Source: Streptomyces griseus (GTDB lineage: Bacteria > Actinomycetota > Actinomycetes > Nanopelagicales > Nanopelagicaceae). From it: DNA of 64,000 bases. The stretch spans positions 40,735-104,734 of the forward strand of contig CAMCYO010000007.1 of assembly GCA_945884695.1 (NCBI GenBank), read 5' to 3'. Positions 17,973-27,368 of this stretch are shown here, piece after piece (within the stretch, counting starts at the first letter, position 1; every line of letters starts with the position of its first letter). The position numbers were made by a program, and so were the translations under genes. The notes under the pieces are model-generated. The model saw only the letters and a program-made list of their open reading frames with translations, did no database searches and was not told the DNA's origin.

Positions 17973-18320
17973 ATGCAAGATGTCTTGTTAGATGTGAGAC
18001 TACCGCTCGTGAGCAAATTTGGCAGGTTGGGTCGGGTGGTTGTTGCTGGCCCATCGATGGAGCCCGCCTTTATGGATGGGGATTGGTTGCTTGTTCTATG
18101 GGGCGCTAGAGCGCGTATTTCCGACGCCGTGGTGATTGAACGTGAAGTTCAACCTGGAGTTTTCCTCGTTAAGCGCATAATCAAAATTGAAGATGGAAAA
18201 TATTGGGTCGAAGGAGATAACAAAGTTCACAGTAACGATTCACGCAAATGGGGCAGCATTAACGGGAAAGAAATTCTAGCCCGAGTGATTTTTCGAATTC
18301 GAAAGGGCGCTAGCGAGTGA
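17973..18320 (+). CDS. sodX: Nickel-type SOD maturation protease (S26-like)
   Basis: GPSMEPAFMDGDWLLV with KRI and GDN motifs; divergent to sodN. Start could be GTG 18009. Confidence 0.88.
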   Translation: MQDVLLDVRLPLVSKFGRLGRVVVAGPSMEPAFMDGDWLLVLWGARARISDAVVIEREVQPGVFLVKRIIKIEDGKYWVEGDNKVHSNDSRKWGSINGKEILARVIFRIRKGASE

Positions 18321-21300
18321 AAGCTTCCATAAGTAGAGCTTTTTCTTCTTCTTCGTGCACGTAATGGTTGCCGGTTGCAGGACTTGCAGTTGCACGGCGT
18401 GAAACTGGTCGTAATGTACGACCACCAAAGATTTCTAAGGTGTTAATTGCGATGAATGGCCATGGACCTTGATTTGCTGGCTCATCTTGTACCCAAAGTA
18501 GGTTTGCTTTTGGATGCTTGTTGGCTTCCTCTGTAAGTTCTTTTGCAGGCAGTGGATAGAACTGTTCAACTCTGACAATGGCGGTACTTTCTTCGCCAAG
18601 GCGAGCACGTTCTGCGAGCAAGTCGTAGTAAAGACGACCTGAACAGAAAATAACTCGGGAAGCATTAGTCACAGTGTTATCAGGAATCACTGGTTGGAAA
18701 GTTCCTTGAGTGAAATCTGAAAGAGCAGATGAGGCGGCCCGAAGTCGCAACATTGATTTTGGCGTGAAGACTATGAGTGGACGTTGTGCTGGATTCTTTG
18801 TGTGCCAGCGCAGTAAGTGGAAATAAGAGGCAGGCGTAGAAGGTTGTGCAACCGTCATATTTTGCTCTGCGCAGAGAGCTAAGTATCTTTCAATGCGAGC
18901 AGATGAGTGATCAGGACCTTGGCCTTCATACCCATGAGGTAACAAAAGAACGAGTCCAGAGCGCTGGCCCCATTTCTGTAACGATGATGAAATAAATTCA
19001 TCAACAATTGTTTGTGCGCCATTCCCAAAATCACCAAACTGACCTTCCCATAAGACAAGTGCTTCAGGGCGTGCCACCGAATAGCCGTATTCAAAGCCCA
19101 TGGCAGCATATTCAGAGAGAAGTGAATCTAGGACAAAGAATTGGTTTGCATCGGAGATCAATGAACGCAAAGGTGTCCACTCACTTCCGTTCTCCTTATC
19201 AATTATTACTGCGTGACGGTTACTAAATGTTCCGCGCCGAGAATCTTGTCCAGCTAGTCGGATTGGTTTTCCATCTAGGAGTATCGAACCAAAAGCCAGG
19301 GCTTCTCCTGTTGACCAATCGATTGTGGCGTTATCCAGCATTTCTACGCGCTTTGCTAACTGAGGTAATAGTTTTGGATGAACCGTAAATCCTTCTGGAG
19401 TAGAAATTTGAGTTTGAATAATTGCGCGAGCAGTTGCTTCATCAATACTTGTATCTACTGATGCCGGAGCGAGTGCTTCAGGAATTACTGTAAGAAGTGT
19501 GTTCTCTGCTTCCAAATTATGTACAGCAGCGAATACGCCTTCAAGTTGCGCATGATAATCACGCGCGACTTCTTCAGCTTCTGCGACAGTAATATCTTTT
19601 CGTCCAATAAGTGCCTCTGTATAAAGAGTACGGGTTGAACTTTTTGCATCAATCAATTTATACATCATTGGTTGAGTAAAACTTGGTTCATCACCTTCAT
19701 TATGACCACGACGTCGATAACAAATCATGTCGATGACTACGTCCTTATTAAATTTTAGACGATATTGATAAGCCAAGTGAGCAACGCGAACACATGCTTC
19801 TGGATCATCTCCATTAACGTGAAACACTGGAGCTTGAATCATTTTTGCAACATCGGTTGCATATGTAGATGAACGAGCAGAATGAGGAGAGGTGGTAAAT
19901 CCAACTTGATTATTAATGATCACATGAACTGTGCCGCCTGTACGATAGCCAGGTAGTTGAGAGAGGTTAAGAGTTTCTGCAACAACTCCTTGGCCAGCAA
20001 AGGCTGCATCTCCATGTACCAGAATCGGCAGAACTGAATACAAATTTCGAACATTTTCCACATCTTGCTTGGCTCGAACAATGCCTTCAAGGACTGGGTT
20101 TACTGCCTCAAGATGAGATGGGTTGGCAGCTAAATAAATTTTTGTACTAGCGCCAGATTCGGCGATAAAAGTTCCTTCAGTTCCAAGGTGGTATTTAACA
20201 TCTCCTGAACCTTGTACCGAGTTTGGTGCGTAGTGGCCTTCGAATTCTTGGAAGATCTGACCGTAGGATTTGCCTGCAATATTTGCCAAAACATTAAGTC
20301 TTCCACGGTGTGACATCGCAAGACAAACTTCTTGGATTCCCGAATCTGCAGCGGCAGAAATCACTGCATCCAAAAGTGGAATAACAGTTTCTCCACCTTC
20401 AAGTGAAAAGCGTTTTTGACCAACAAATTTAGTTTGAAGGAATGCTTCAAATGCTTCTGCGCTGTTTAGCTTTCGAAGAATACGAAGTTGTTCTTCTCTT
20501 GGAACTTTAGGAATGGCAATTTCAAGATGATCCTGCATCCATTGGCGCTCTTTTGGATCTTGCATATACATATATTCGATACCAACTGAGCGGCAATACG
20601 AATCACGTAAAGTCCCAAGAATTTCGCGCAACTTCATAAATTGCTTGCCACCTATGCCGCCAGTTGCAAATTCACGGTCTAAATCCCAAAGCGTTAAGCC
20701 GTGAGTGACGATATCCAAATCAGGATGTGACCTTTGTTTGTACTCAAGGGGATCAATATCTGCCAACAAGTGCCCATTGGTTCGGTAGGCATGTATTAAT
20801 TGTTGCACGCGAGCAGTTTTATCAATTTCAGCATCATGCACAAATTCAATATCGACGACCCATCGAATTGGCTCATAAGGGATATGTACGGATGCAAATA
20901 TTTCCTCATAAAAATTTTCTTCCCCAAGCATGAGATCATGGATTCTGCGTAGGAAATCTCCAGATTGCGCACCTTGTATAACGCGGTGGTCGTAAGTGCT
21001 AGTAAGAGTTACAACTTTACTGATTGCAAGACGAGCCAAAGTTTCTTCGCTTGCTCCATGGAATTCTGCTGGGTAATCCATTGCACCAACACCGAGAATC
21101 ATGGCTTGGCCAGTCACAAGTCGAGGAACTGAGTGCACCGTTCCAATAGTTCCGGGATTAGTCAATGACACTGTTGTACCCGCGTAATCCTCGACTGTTA
21201 AGGTGCCATTTCGAGCCTTATGCACTGTCTCTTCATATGCTTTCCAAAACTGTGCAAAATCTAATCCTTCGCAACCCTTAATTGATGGCACAAGTAGTTG

Positions 21301-21987
21301 GCGAGTTCCATCAGGCTTACTTAAATCAATGGCAATTCCAAGGTTTATATGTTCAGGATGACCAACTGCAGGTTTCCCGTCCAAAGTCGTATAAAAAGAA
21401 TTCATCTCAGGCATGGCACGCATGGCTTTGATCATTGCGTAGGAGATTAAATGCGTAAAGGAAATCTTTCCTCCACGAGTGCGTTTAAGATGATTATTGA
21501 TAACAATTCGATTATCAATAAGTAGTTTTGCTGGAATTACACGCACGCTTGTTGCAGTTGGAACACTTAATGAGGCTTCCATACTTTGAACGACTCGAGC
21601 AGAAACTCCACGTAAAGGTTCAACACCTGCAGCAGATGGAGTAATTAATACTAGAGCTGGAATATTTATTGGATCTGCTGGCGTCGGGTTTACCTGTGCA
21701 GGCGCATTAGGTTGTTGAACCTGTACTACTGCTACAGGAGTTTCAACTGATTTCTTTGGCTGTGCAGATTTAGGAATCGGTGGAGTGCCAGATCGTGGGG
21801 TCGAAGTAGTTAGCGGTGATCTTGGATTTTTCATTTCAGCAAACAAAGCGATCCACGCGCTATCAACGGAGGATGGATCTTGCAGATAGCGCTCATGCAT
21901 TTCGTCAACGAGCCACTCATTTGCACCAAATTGATCCTTAAATGAAGAATCACCTTGTGCTGGTGGCGTGAAATTATCTGCCGACAA
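18310..21987 (-). CDS. kgd: Multifunctional 2-oxoglutarate metabolism enzyme (E1/E2-like, Kgd/OdhA)
   Basis: 1225 aa fusion: E2-like acyltransferase (TYDHRVIQGAQSGDFLRR) and E1 (HRGRLNVLANI, GDAAFAGQGVVAET). Confidence 0.96.
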   Translation of the reverse strand: MSADNFTPPAQGDSSFKDQFGANEWLVDEMHERYLQDPSSVDSAWIALFAEMKNPRSPLTTSTPRSGTPPIPKSAQPKKSVETPVAVVQVQQPNAPAQVNPTPADPINIPALVLITPSAAGVEPLRGVSARVVQSMEASLSVPTATSVRVIPAKLLIDNRIVINNHLKRTRGGKISFTHLISYAMIKAMRAMPEMNSFYTTLDGKPAVGHPEHINLGIAIDLSKPDGTRQLLVPSIKGCEGLDFAQFWKAYEETVHKARNGTLTVEDYAGTTVSLTNPGTIGTVHSVPRLVTGQAMILGVGAMDYPAEFHGASEETLARLAISKVVTLTSTYDHRVIQGAQSGDFLRRIHDLMLGEENFYEEIFASVHIPYEPIRWVVDIEFVHDAEIDKTARVQQLIHAYRTNGHLLADIDPLEYKQRSHPDLDIVTHGLTLWDLDREFATGGIGGKQFMKLREILGTLRDSYCRSVGIEYMYMQDPKERQWMQDHLEIAIPKVPREEQLRILRKLNSAEAFEAFLQTKFVGQKRFSLEGGETVIPLLDAVISAAADSGIQEVCLAMSHRGRLNVLANIAGKSYGQIFQEFEGHYAPNSVQGSGDVKYHLGTEGTFIAESGASTKIYLAANPSHLEAVNPVLEGIVRAKQDVENVRNLYSVLPILVHGDAAFAGQGVVAETLNLSQLPGYRTGGTVHVIINNQVGFTTSPHSARSSTYATDVAKMIQAPVFHVNGDDPEACVRVAHLAYQYRLKFNKDVVIDMICYRRRGHNEGDEPSFTQPMMYKLIDAKSSTRTLYTEALIGRKDITVAEAEEVARDYHAQLEGVFAAVHNLEAENTLLTVIPEALAPASVDTSIDEATARAIIQTQISTPEGFTVHPKLLPQLAKRVEMLDNATIDWSTGEALAFGSILLDGKPIRLAGQDSRRGTFSNRHAVIIDKENGSEWTPLRSLISDANQFFVLDSLLSEYAAMGFEYGYSVARPEALVLWEGQFGDFGNGAQTIVDEFISSSLQKWGQRSGLVLLLPHGYEGQGPDHSSARIERYLALCAEQNMTVAQPSTPASYFHLLRWHTKNPAQRPLIVFTPKSMLRLRAASSALSDFTQGTFQPVIPDNTVTNASRVIFCSGRLYYDLLAERARLGEESTAIVRVEQFYPLPAKELTEEANKHPKANLLWVQDEPANQGPWPFIAINTLEIFGGRTLRPVSRRATASPATGNHYVHEEEEKALLMEAFTR

Positions 21988-22142
21988 TTGCGCTCTCCCT
22001 TTGACTTCGTACCACAGCGATGTGGATGAAGCTCACTAAGCCTACCGACTTGCCTCTAGCGGACAGAAGCCAAAAAAGGGATTTTTCCCGGCGAGATTGA
22101 ACACATTTGACGCGCAAACCAGGGCCGATACCTTGGCAGAGG

Positions 22143-22799
22143 CTATTTGCGGTAAATGGCGATTGAAATTGCGATGTATTGCGAGACCCATGCCGCAATC
22201 ACAAAAATATGGAAAAGCTCGTGGAACCCAAAGTAACGAGCATTTTTTCCAGGAAATTTGAGTGCGTAAAAGATTGCACCAACTGAATAGAAGAGTCCGC
22301 CAATGAGGATTGGAATCAAAATCCAAAGCCCCCCTGCACGATATAAGGCTGGAGTGTAAATAACAGCAACCCATCCGAGAATTAAGTAATTGGCAACATA
22401 TAACCAACGAGGCGCCGTAAGCCAGAAAACACGGACAGCTACGCCAATGATTGCACCAACCCAAACAACGGAAAGAAGAATTGTTCTGTCACGACCCTCT
22501 AACAGAGCAACAGCGAAAGGTGTGTATGAGCCGGCAATGAGTAAATTGATATTTGCGTGATCTAACCGCCGCCAAATTTTTTTTCGCGAAGGCGACCAGG
22601 GCACTCTATGGTAAATAGCAGAAACGCTAAATAAGGCAATCGCGGTGAGCGAATACAAAGCTACTGCAAATTTCAAAGAGTTCTGACTAAGAATAAATAA
22701 GACTAGGGATGCAATAAAGACAACTGGTGTCGCACCAAGATGAAACCAGCCCCGCAATTTTGGAGGCACAACTACAAGGGGTTCAATTTTTGCCTTCAT
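22143..22799 (-). CDS. Hemolysin III / PAQR-family membrane protein
   Basis: YHRVPWS, DHANINLLIAGSYTPF, GFHELFHIFVI. Confidence 0.92.
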   Translation of the reverse strand: MKAKIEPLVVVPPKLRGWFHLGATPVVFIASLVLFILSQNSLKFAVALYSLTAIALFSVSAIYHRVPWSPSRKKIWRRLDHANINLLIAGSYTPFAVALLEGRDRTILLSVVWVGAIIGVAVRVFWLTAPRWLYVANYLILGWVAVIYTPALYRAGGLWILIPILIGGLFYSVGAIFYALKFPGKNARYFGFHELFHIFVIAAWVSQYIAISIAIYRK

Positions 22800-22825
22800 A
22801 ACTTCAAACTCTACGCCTCAAATCA

Positions 22826-22865
22826 ATAAAATAGGTCACCGCGCTGGCGCGGTGACCTATTTTGA
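22826..22865 (-). terminator. Rho-independent terminator after metY
   Basis: AAAATAGGTCACCGCG-CCAG-CGCGGTGACCTATTTT, near-perfect symmetric stem, poly-T on the minus strand. Confidence 0.88.
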
Positions 22866-22878
22866 CCCTGGGTCAAAA

Positions 22879-24189
22879 TTATTTAGATGCTTGGAACCCG
22901 ACCTCGAGATCTGCCTTGATGTCGTTTATATTTTCAAGGCCAAGACTCAGTCGTACAAGTCCCGGAGTAACTCCAGCATCAAGTTGCTCTTGTGCACTTA
23001 GTTGTGAGTGAGTAGTTGATGCAGGATGAATCACAAGTGAGCGCACATCACCAATATTGGCGACGTGGCTAAAGAGTTTGAGGGATTCAACGAATTTCTT
23101 GCCCGCTTCGATGCCTCCTTTGAGTTCGAATGTCACGATTGCACCAGAACCCTTTGGTGCATATTTCTTGGCGAGGGCGTTCCAAGGCGATGAAGGCAAA
23201 GTAGCGTAATTAACCTTTGCAACATCCTTGTGAGCTTCAAGCCAAGTTGCGACAGCCTTAGCATTTTCAAGATGTCTTTCCATTCGCAAACTTAAAGTTT
23301 CGAGCCCTTGCGCTAGTAGCCATGCATTGAAAGGACTTACTGCGGCCCCAATGTCTCGAAGCAATTGCAAGCGAATTTTGAAAATGTATGACAAGTTAGC
23401 GCCAAAAGCACTTCCAACTCCCAGTGCTTGAGCGTAAACCAATCCATGGTAGCTCGGATCTGGTTCATTGAAATTCTTAAAGCGTTCAGGATATTTTGCA
23501 TAATCAAATTTACCTGAATCAATAATTGCACCAACGACAGCGTTTCCATGCCCAGATAAGAACTTAGTTGCCGAATGGATTACCACATCGGCTCCATGCT
23601 CAATCGGACGTATTACAAAAGGAGTTGCAACAGTGTTATCAACTATGAGCGGAACTCCAATTTCATGGGCAACTTTAGAAACCCCTTGAATATCCAAAAT
23701 ATCATTTTTTGGATTAGCAATTGTTTCACCAAAGAATGCCTTTGTATTTGGCCGAACCGCTTTACGCCATGATTCAAGATCATTTGGATCTTCAACAAAA
23801 GTAACTTCGATTCCAAATTTTGGAAGGGTGTAGTGGAAAAGATTGTAAGTGCCACCGTAGAGGCTAGGGCTCGAAACAATATGATCTCCTGCTTCAGCAA
23901 CGTTCATTACTGAGTAAGATGTCGCGGCAGAACCGGAAGCGACCAAAAGCGAAGCAACGCCACCTTCAAGAGCAGAGAGTCTTTGCTCGACTGCATCTTG
24001 CGTTGGATTCATGATACGTGTGTAGATATTTCCAAGCTCTGCTAAAGCAAAGAGATTTGCTGCATGCTCTGTATCGCGAAATTGGTAAGCAGTAGTTTGA
24101 TAAAGCGGAAGTGCTCGTGCACCTGTTGTTGGATCAGGAACTTGTCCTGCATGAATTTGTAGCGTTTCAAAAGACCATTCTGCTGACAT
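22879..24189 (-). CDS. metY: O-acetylhomoserine (thiol)-lyase, PLP-dependent Cys/Met family
   Basis: ALPLYQTTAYQF, GNIYTRIMNPTQD, HSATKFLSGHGN (PLP Lys), MERHLENA. Confidence 0.92.
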   Translation of the reverse strand: MSAEWSFETLQIHAGQVPDPTTGARALPLYQTTAYQFRDTEHAANLFALAELGNIYTRIMNPTQDAVEQRLSALEGGVASLLVASGSAATSYSVMNVAEAGDHIVSSPSLYGGTYNLFHYTLPKFGIEVTFVEDPNDLESWRKAVRPNTKAFFGETIANPKNDILDIQGVSKVAHEIGVPLIVDNTVATPFVIRPIEHGADVVIHSATKFLSGHGNAVVGAIIDSGKFDYAKYPERFKNFNEPDPSYHGLVYAQALGVGSAFGANLSYIFKIRLQLLRDIGAAVSPFNAWLLAQGLETLSLRMERHLENAKAVATWLEAHKDVAKVNYATLPSSPWNALAKKYAPKGSGAIVTFELKGGIEAGKKFVESLKLFSHVANIGDVRSLVIHPASTTHSQLSAQEQLDAGVTPGLVRLSLGLENINDIKADLEVGFQASK

Positions 24190-24409
24190 TTATCTGCTCT
24201 CAATCTGCTTCGCCCGGTTGGATTGCAGAGATTAGCAAGACCTACCCAATAGTTCTAACGAGGGTTTCGTATTTGCGAACTATCCGCACCTAGGCGCACT
24301 TCCCACCCAGCAAAGCAGAAGGTGTCCAGACTTCTAGTGTTGTTCACGGCCTAGCCACCCAATGAAGTTAGATTTACACCATATAACCCAGATATTGGAA
24401 AGGTCGCAA

Positions 24410-25060
24410 ATGAAGCCACACGTATTTTTTGCCGAATTAATAGGAACAATGGTCTTGAGTGCATCGATCCTTGGCTCAGGAATGATGGCAACGGGCATCA
24501 CTGACAATGGTGGCGTCCAGTTAATCATCGTCATGTTAGGAACGGTCTTAGCTTTAGGCCTTCTTATCGCAACTCTCGGGCCAATCAGCGGAGCACATTT
24601 CAATCCCGCCGTTTCACTCATCTCTTTTTTGACTAAGGAAATCAAAGCAGGAGTTGCTGCGCTGATGGTTCTCACCCAAATAATTGGAGCAATCTTCGGA
24701 GCAATCATTGCAAACCTCATGTACGGACACTCACCCCTAGAAAGTGCCTCCCATGAGCGAACAGGCTCGGCTCTATTTTTTAGTGAAATCATTGCAACTG
24801 CAGGTTTACTTTTTGTCATTCTTGCAATGTCCAATGTTGGTAAAGGCAATGGCCTCTTCTGGGCAGTACCGGCCTGGATTGGTTCTGCATATTTCTTTAC
24901 ATCATCGACAACTTTCGCAAACCCTGCAGTAACTTTCGCGCGCTCCTTCAGCGATAGCTATGCAGGAATTGCATTCAGTTCGGTTGGGCTATTTGTCATA
25001 GCTCAACTCATTGGCGCACTAGTTGGACTGGGTGCCTCAAAATTGGTACTTAAGAAGTAG
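24410..25060 (+). CDS. MIP/aquaporin-family channel (AqpS-like by context)
   Basis: NPA boxes HFNPAVSL and FANPAVTFARSF; SD GGAAAGG before ATG 24410; directly upstream of arsC. Confidence 0.87.
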   Translation: MKPHVFFAELIGTMVLSASILGSGMMATGITDNGGVQLIIVMLGTVLALGLLIATLGPISGAHFNPAVSLISFLTKEIKAGVAALMVLTQIIGAIFGAIIANLMYGHSPLESASHERTGSALFFSEIIATAGLLFVILAMSNVGKGNGLFWAVPAWIGSAYFFTSSTTFANPAVTFARSFSDSYAGIAFSSVGLFVIAQLIGALVGLGASKLVLKK

Positions 25061-25065
25061 CGACA

Positions 25066-25455
25066 TTGAAAACTATACTTTTTGTTTGCGTGCATAATGC
25101 AGGTCGTTCACAAATGGCGGCCGGTTTTATGCGCACTCTCGGTGCAGGAAAAGTTGAAGTACTTTCAGCAGGTTCTGCTCCAAAAGATTCGATAAACGCA
25201 ATTGCCGTAGAGGCGATGGCCGAAGTGGGAATTGATATTGCGCACAACGTTCCGAAGATTTTGACTCCAGAATCTGTACAGAGTTCTGATGTAGTCATCA
25301 CCATGGGTTGTGGTGATGCATGTCCCTTTTATCCGGGTAAGCGGTATGAAGACTGGGTACTTGAAGATCCGGCAGGCCAAGGTATTGAAAAAGTGCGAGT
25401 AATTAGAGATGAGATTAAACGTAGAGTTGAAGAGTTGCTTTTAGAGATAGCGTAA
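25066..25455 (+). CDS. arsC: Arsenate reductase, LMW-phosphatase type
   Basis: P-loop CVHNAGRSQMAAGF; MGCGDACPFYPGKRYEDW; TTG start. Confidence 0.9.
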   Translation: MKTILFVCVHNAGRSQMAAGFMRTLGAGKVEVLSAGSAPKDSINAIAVEAMAEVGIDIAHNVPKILTPESVQSSDVVITMGCGDACPFYPGKRYEDWVLEDPAGQGIEKVRVIRDEIKRRVEELLLEIA

Positions 25456-25476
25456 TTTAACTTATTTTTTTCTATG

Positions 25477-25557
25477 TGCGGGAGGCGGGACTTGAACCCG
25501 CACGTCCGAAGACACAGGTTCCTAAGACCTGCGTGTCTGCCATTTCACCACTCCCGC
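25477..25557 (-). tRNA. tRNA-Leu (TAG)
   Basis: Minus strand GCGGGAGTGGTGAAATGGCAGACACGCAGGTCTTAGGAACCTGTGTCTTCGGACGTGCGGGTTCAAGTCCCGCCTCCCGCA, class II with variable arm. Confidence 0.95.
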
Positions 25558-25665
25558 GAGAGCGTCGGCCAATAGCTGGCCGATGTAACAAGGGCAAGAT
25601 TAGAGGTAACTAGTGCAATTTAACGAATGCGCATTTTTCACGCGGTAATTCCTTAAGTCCAAGGC

Positions 25666-27363
25666 ATGGAATATGCGTCAAACGGTAGCCTTGTGCAGGT
25701 GTCCTCCCATTCAGAACTCCTAGCCAGCAAGATTACTTCTGCCTTGCAGGGGTGTATTAAACGAGGAGAACTTGATTGCGCGCTACCAACTTCTATCCCA
25801 TTAGAGCGTCCAAAAAATCGTGATCATGGTGACTATGCCTCATCGATTGCTTTGCAAGTGGCGAAAAGTGCCGGACTTGCTCCGCGAGCGGTTGCAGAAC
25901 TTCTTAAGAGAGATCTTGAGGCGATGCCAGAAGTTGCATCCGTTGATATTGCAGGGCCAGGATTTATAAACATCACCCTTGAGCGAGCAAGTCAAGGTGA
26001 AGTTGTCAATGCAATTCTGACCGCAGGTGAGAAATATGGAGATGGAAGCGCTCTCCACGATGTGGCGATTAACTTAGAATTTATTAGCGCTAATCCAACT
26101 GGACCATTGCACCTTGGTCATACTCGGTGGGCTGCAGTAGGGGATGCGCTTGGTCGAGTTTTGAGTGCCGCTGGGGCATCAGTGACGCGAGAGTTTTACA
26201 TTAATGATCGTGGAAATCAGATGGACCTCTTTGGTGCATCTGTGCGTGCGTCGGCTCTTGGTCAACCCTTACCTGAAGATGGATATCAAGGCGCATATAT
26301 AAAGGACTTAGCACAAGCCGTTATTGAAGCTGATAAAGGAATTTTGACATTGTCTGGGAACAAACAATTAGTAGAGTTTCGTGAACGTGCATACAAGGCC
26401 CAGTTGGCAGATCAACAAAGAGTTCTTGAAGAATTTGGAACAGATTTTGATGTGTGGTTCTCAGAGAGAAGTTTGCATAGCAGTGGCGCTGTAGAACACG
26501 GGTTAGAAAAATTGCGCTCACAAGGTCATGTTTACGAGCAAGAGGGAGCTACGTGGCTTCGAACAACTGATTTTGGTGATGACAAAGATCGCGTTTTAGT
26601 TAAGAGCGGAAATGAATTAACGTACTTCTCATCTGATACCGCCTATTACATAAACAAACGCGAGCGTGGTTTTGATATCTGCATCTACATGCTTGGAGCC
26701 GATCACCATGGATATGTGAATCGACTCAAAGCGATATCAGCATGCGCCGGAGATGATCCTGAGTACAACATTCATGTGCTAATCGGCCAATTAGTGAAGA
26801 TTATGGAAAATGGCGAAGAGGTAAAACTCTCTAAGCGCGCAGGAACAATAATTACATTGGAGGAACTTGTTGAAAAAGTTGGCGTAGATGCTGCTCGCTA
26901 TACCTTGATTCGATACCCGGTTGATTCACCAATGGTGCTCGATGTTGATGTATTAAAAAGACGCACTAATGATAATCCTGTTTATTATGTTCAGTATGCC
27001 CATGCGCGCATAGCAGCGGTGCTTCGAAATGCCGATGAGTTAAAAATCAAATATTCACTTGCAGAGTTTGATCCAGCGCTACTCGTTCATGATCGTGAAA
27101 ATGAACTATTGGGCGCTCTCGCTGAATTTCCTCGAGTGGTCGCAGGCGCTGCCGAAATGCGCGAACCACATCGAGTTGCTCGATACCTAGAAGTACTTGC
27201 TGGCGTTTATCATGGCTTCTATGCAGATTGCAGAGTCTTGCCGTTGGGCGACGAAGTAGCCACTCCCACTCATTCGGCCCGTGCCAACTTATGTAATGCA
27301 ACAAAACAAGTTATTGCTAATGGTTTGAATTTACTTGGCGTCAGCGCACCAGAGAGGATGTAG
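25666..27363 (+). CDS. argS: Arginyl-tRNA synthetase
   Basis: SANPTGPLHLGHTRWAAVGD; KLSKRAGTIITLEELVE. Confidence 0.97.
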   Translation: MEYASNGSLVQVSSHSELLASKITSALQGCIKRGELDCALPTSIPLERPKNRDHGDYASSIALQVAKSAGLAPRAVAELLKRDLEAMPEVASVDIAGPGFINITLERASQGEVVNAILTAGEKYGDGSALHDVAINLEFISANPTGPLHLGHTRWAAVGDALGRVLSAAGASVTREFYINDRGNQMDLFGASVRASALGQPLPEDGYQGAYIKDLAQAVIEADKGILTLSGNKQLVEFRERAYKAQLADQQRVLEEFGTDFDVWFSERSLHSSGAVEHGLEKLRSQGHVYEQEGATWLRTTDFGDDKDRVLVKSGNELTYFSSDTAYYINKRERGFDICIYMLGADHHGYVNRLKAISACAGDDPEYNIHVLIGQLVKIMENGEEVKLSKRAGTIITLEELVEKVGVDAARYTLIRYPVDSPMVLDVDVLKRRTNDNPVYYVQYAHARIAAVLRNADELKIKYSLAEFDPALLVHDRENELLGALAEFPRVVAGAAEMREPHRVARYLEVLAGVYHGFYADCRVLPLGDEVATPTHSARANLCNATKQVIANGLNLLGVSAPERM

Positions 27364-27368
27364 CAATT

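Noticed and set aside
24190-24361. Known SAM riboswitch upstream of metY
   Set aside because: Could not align to SAM-I, II or IV consensus by eye; kept only as an unclassified structure.
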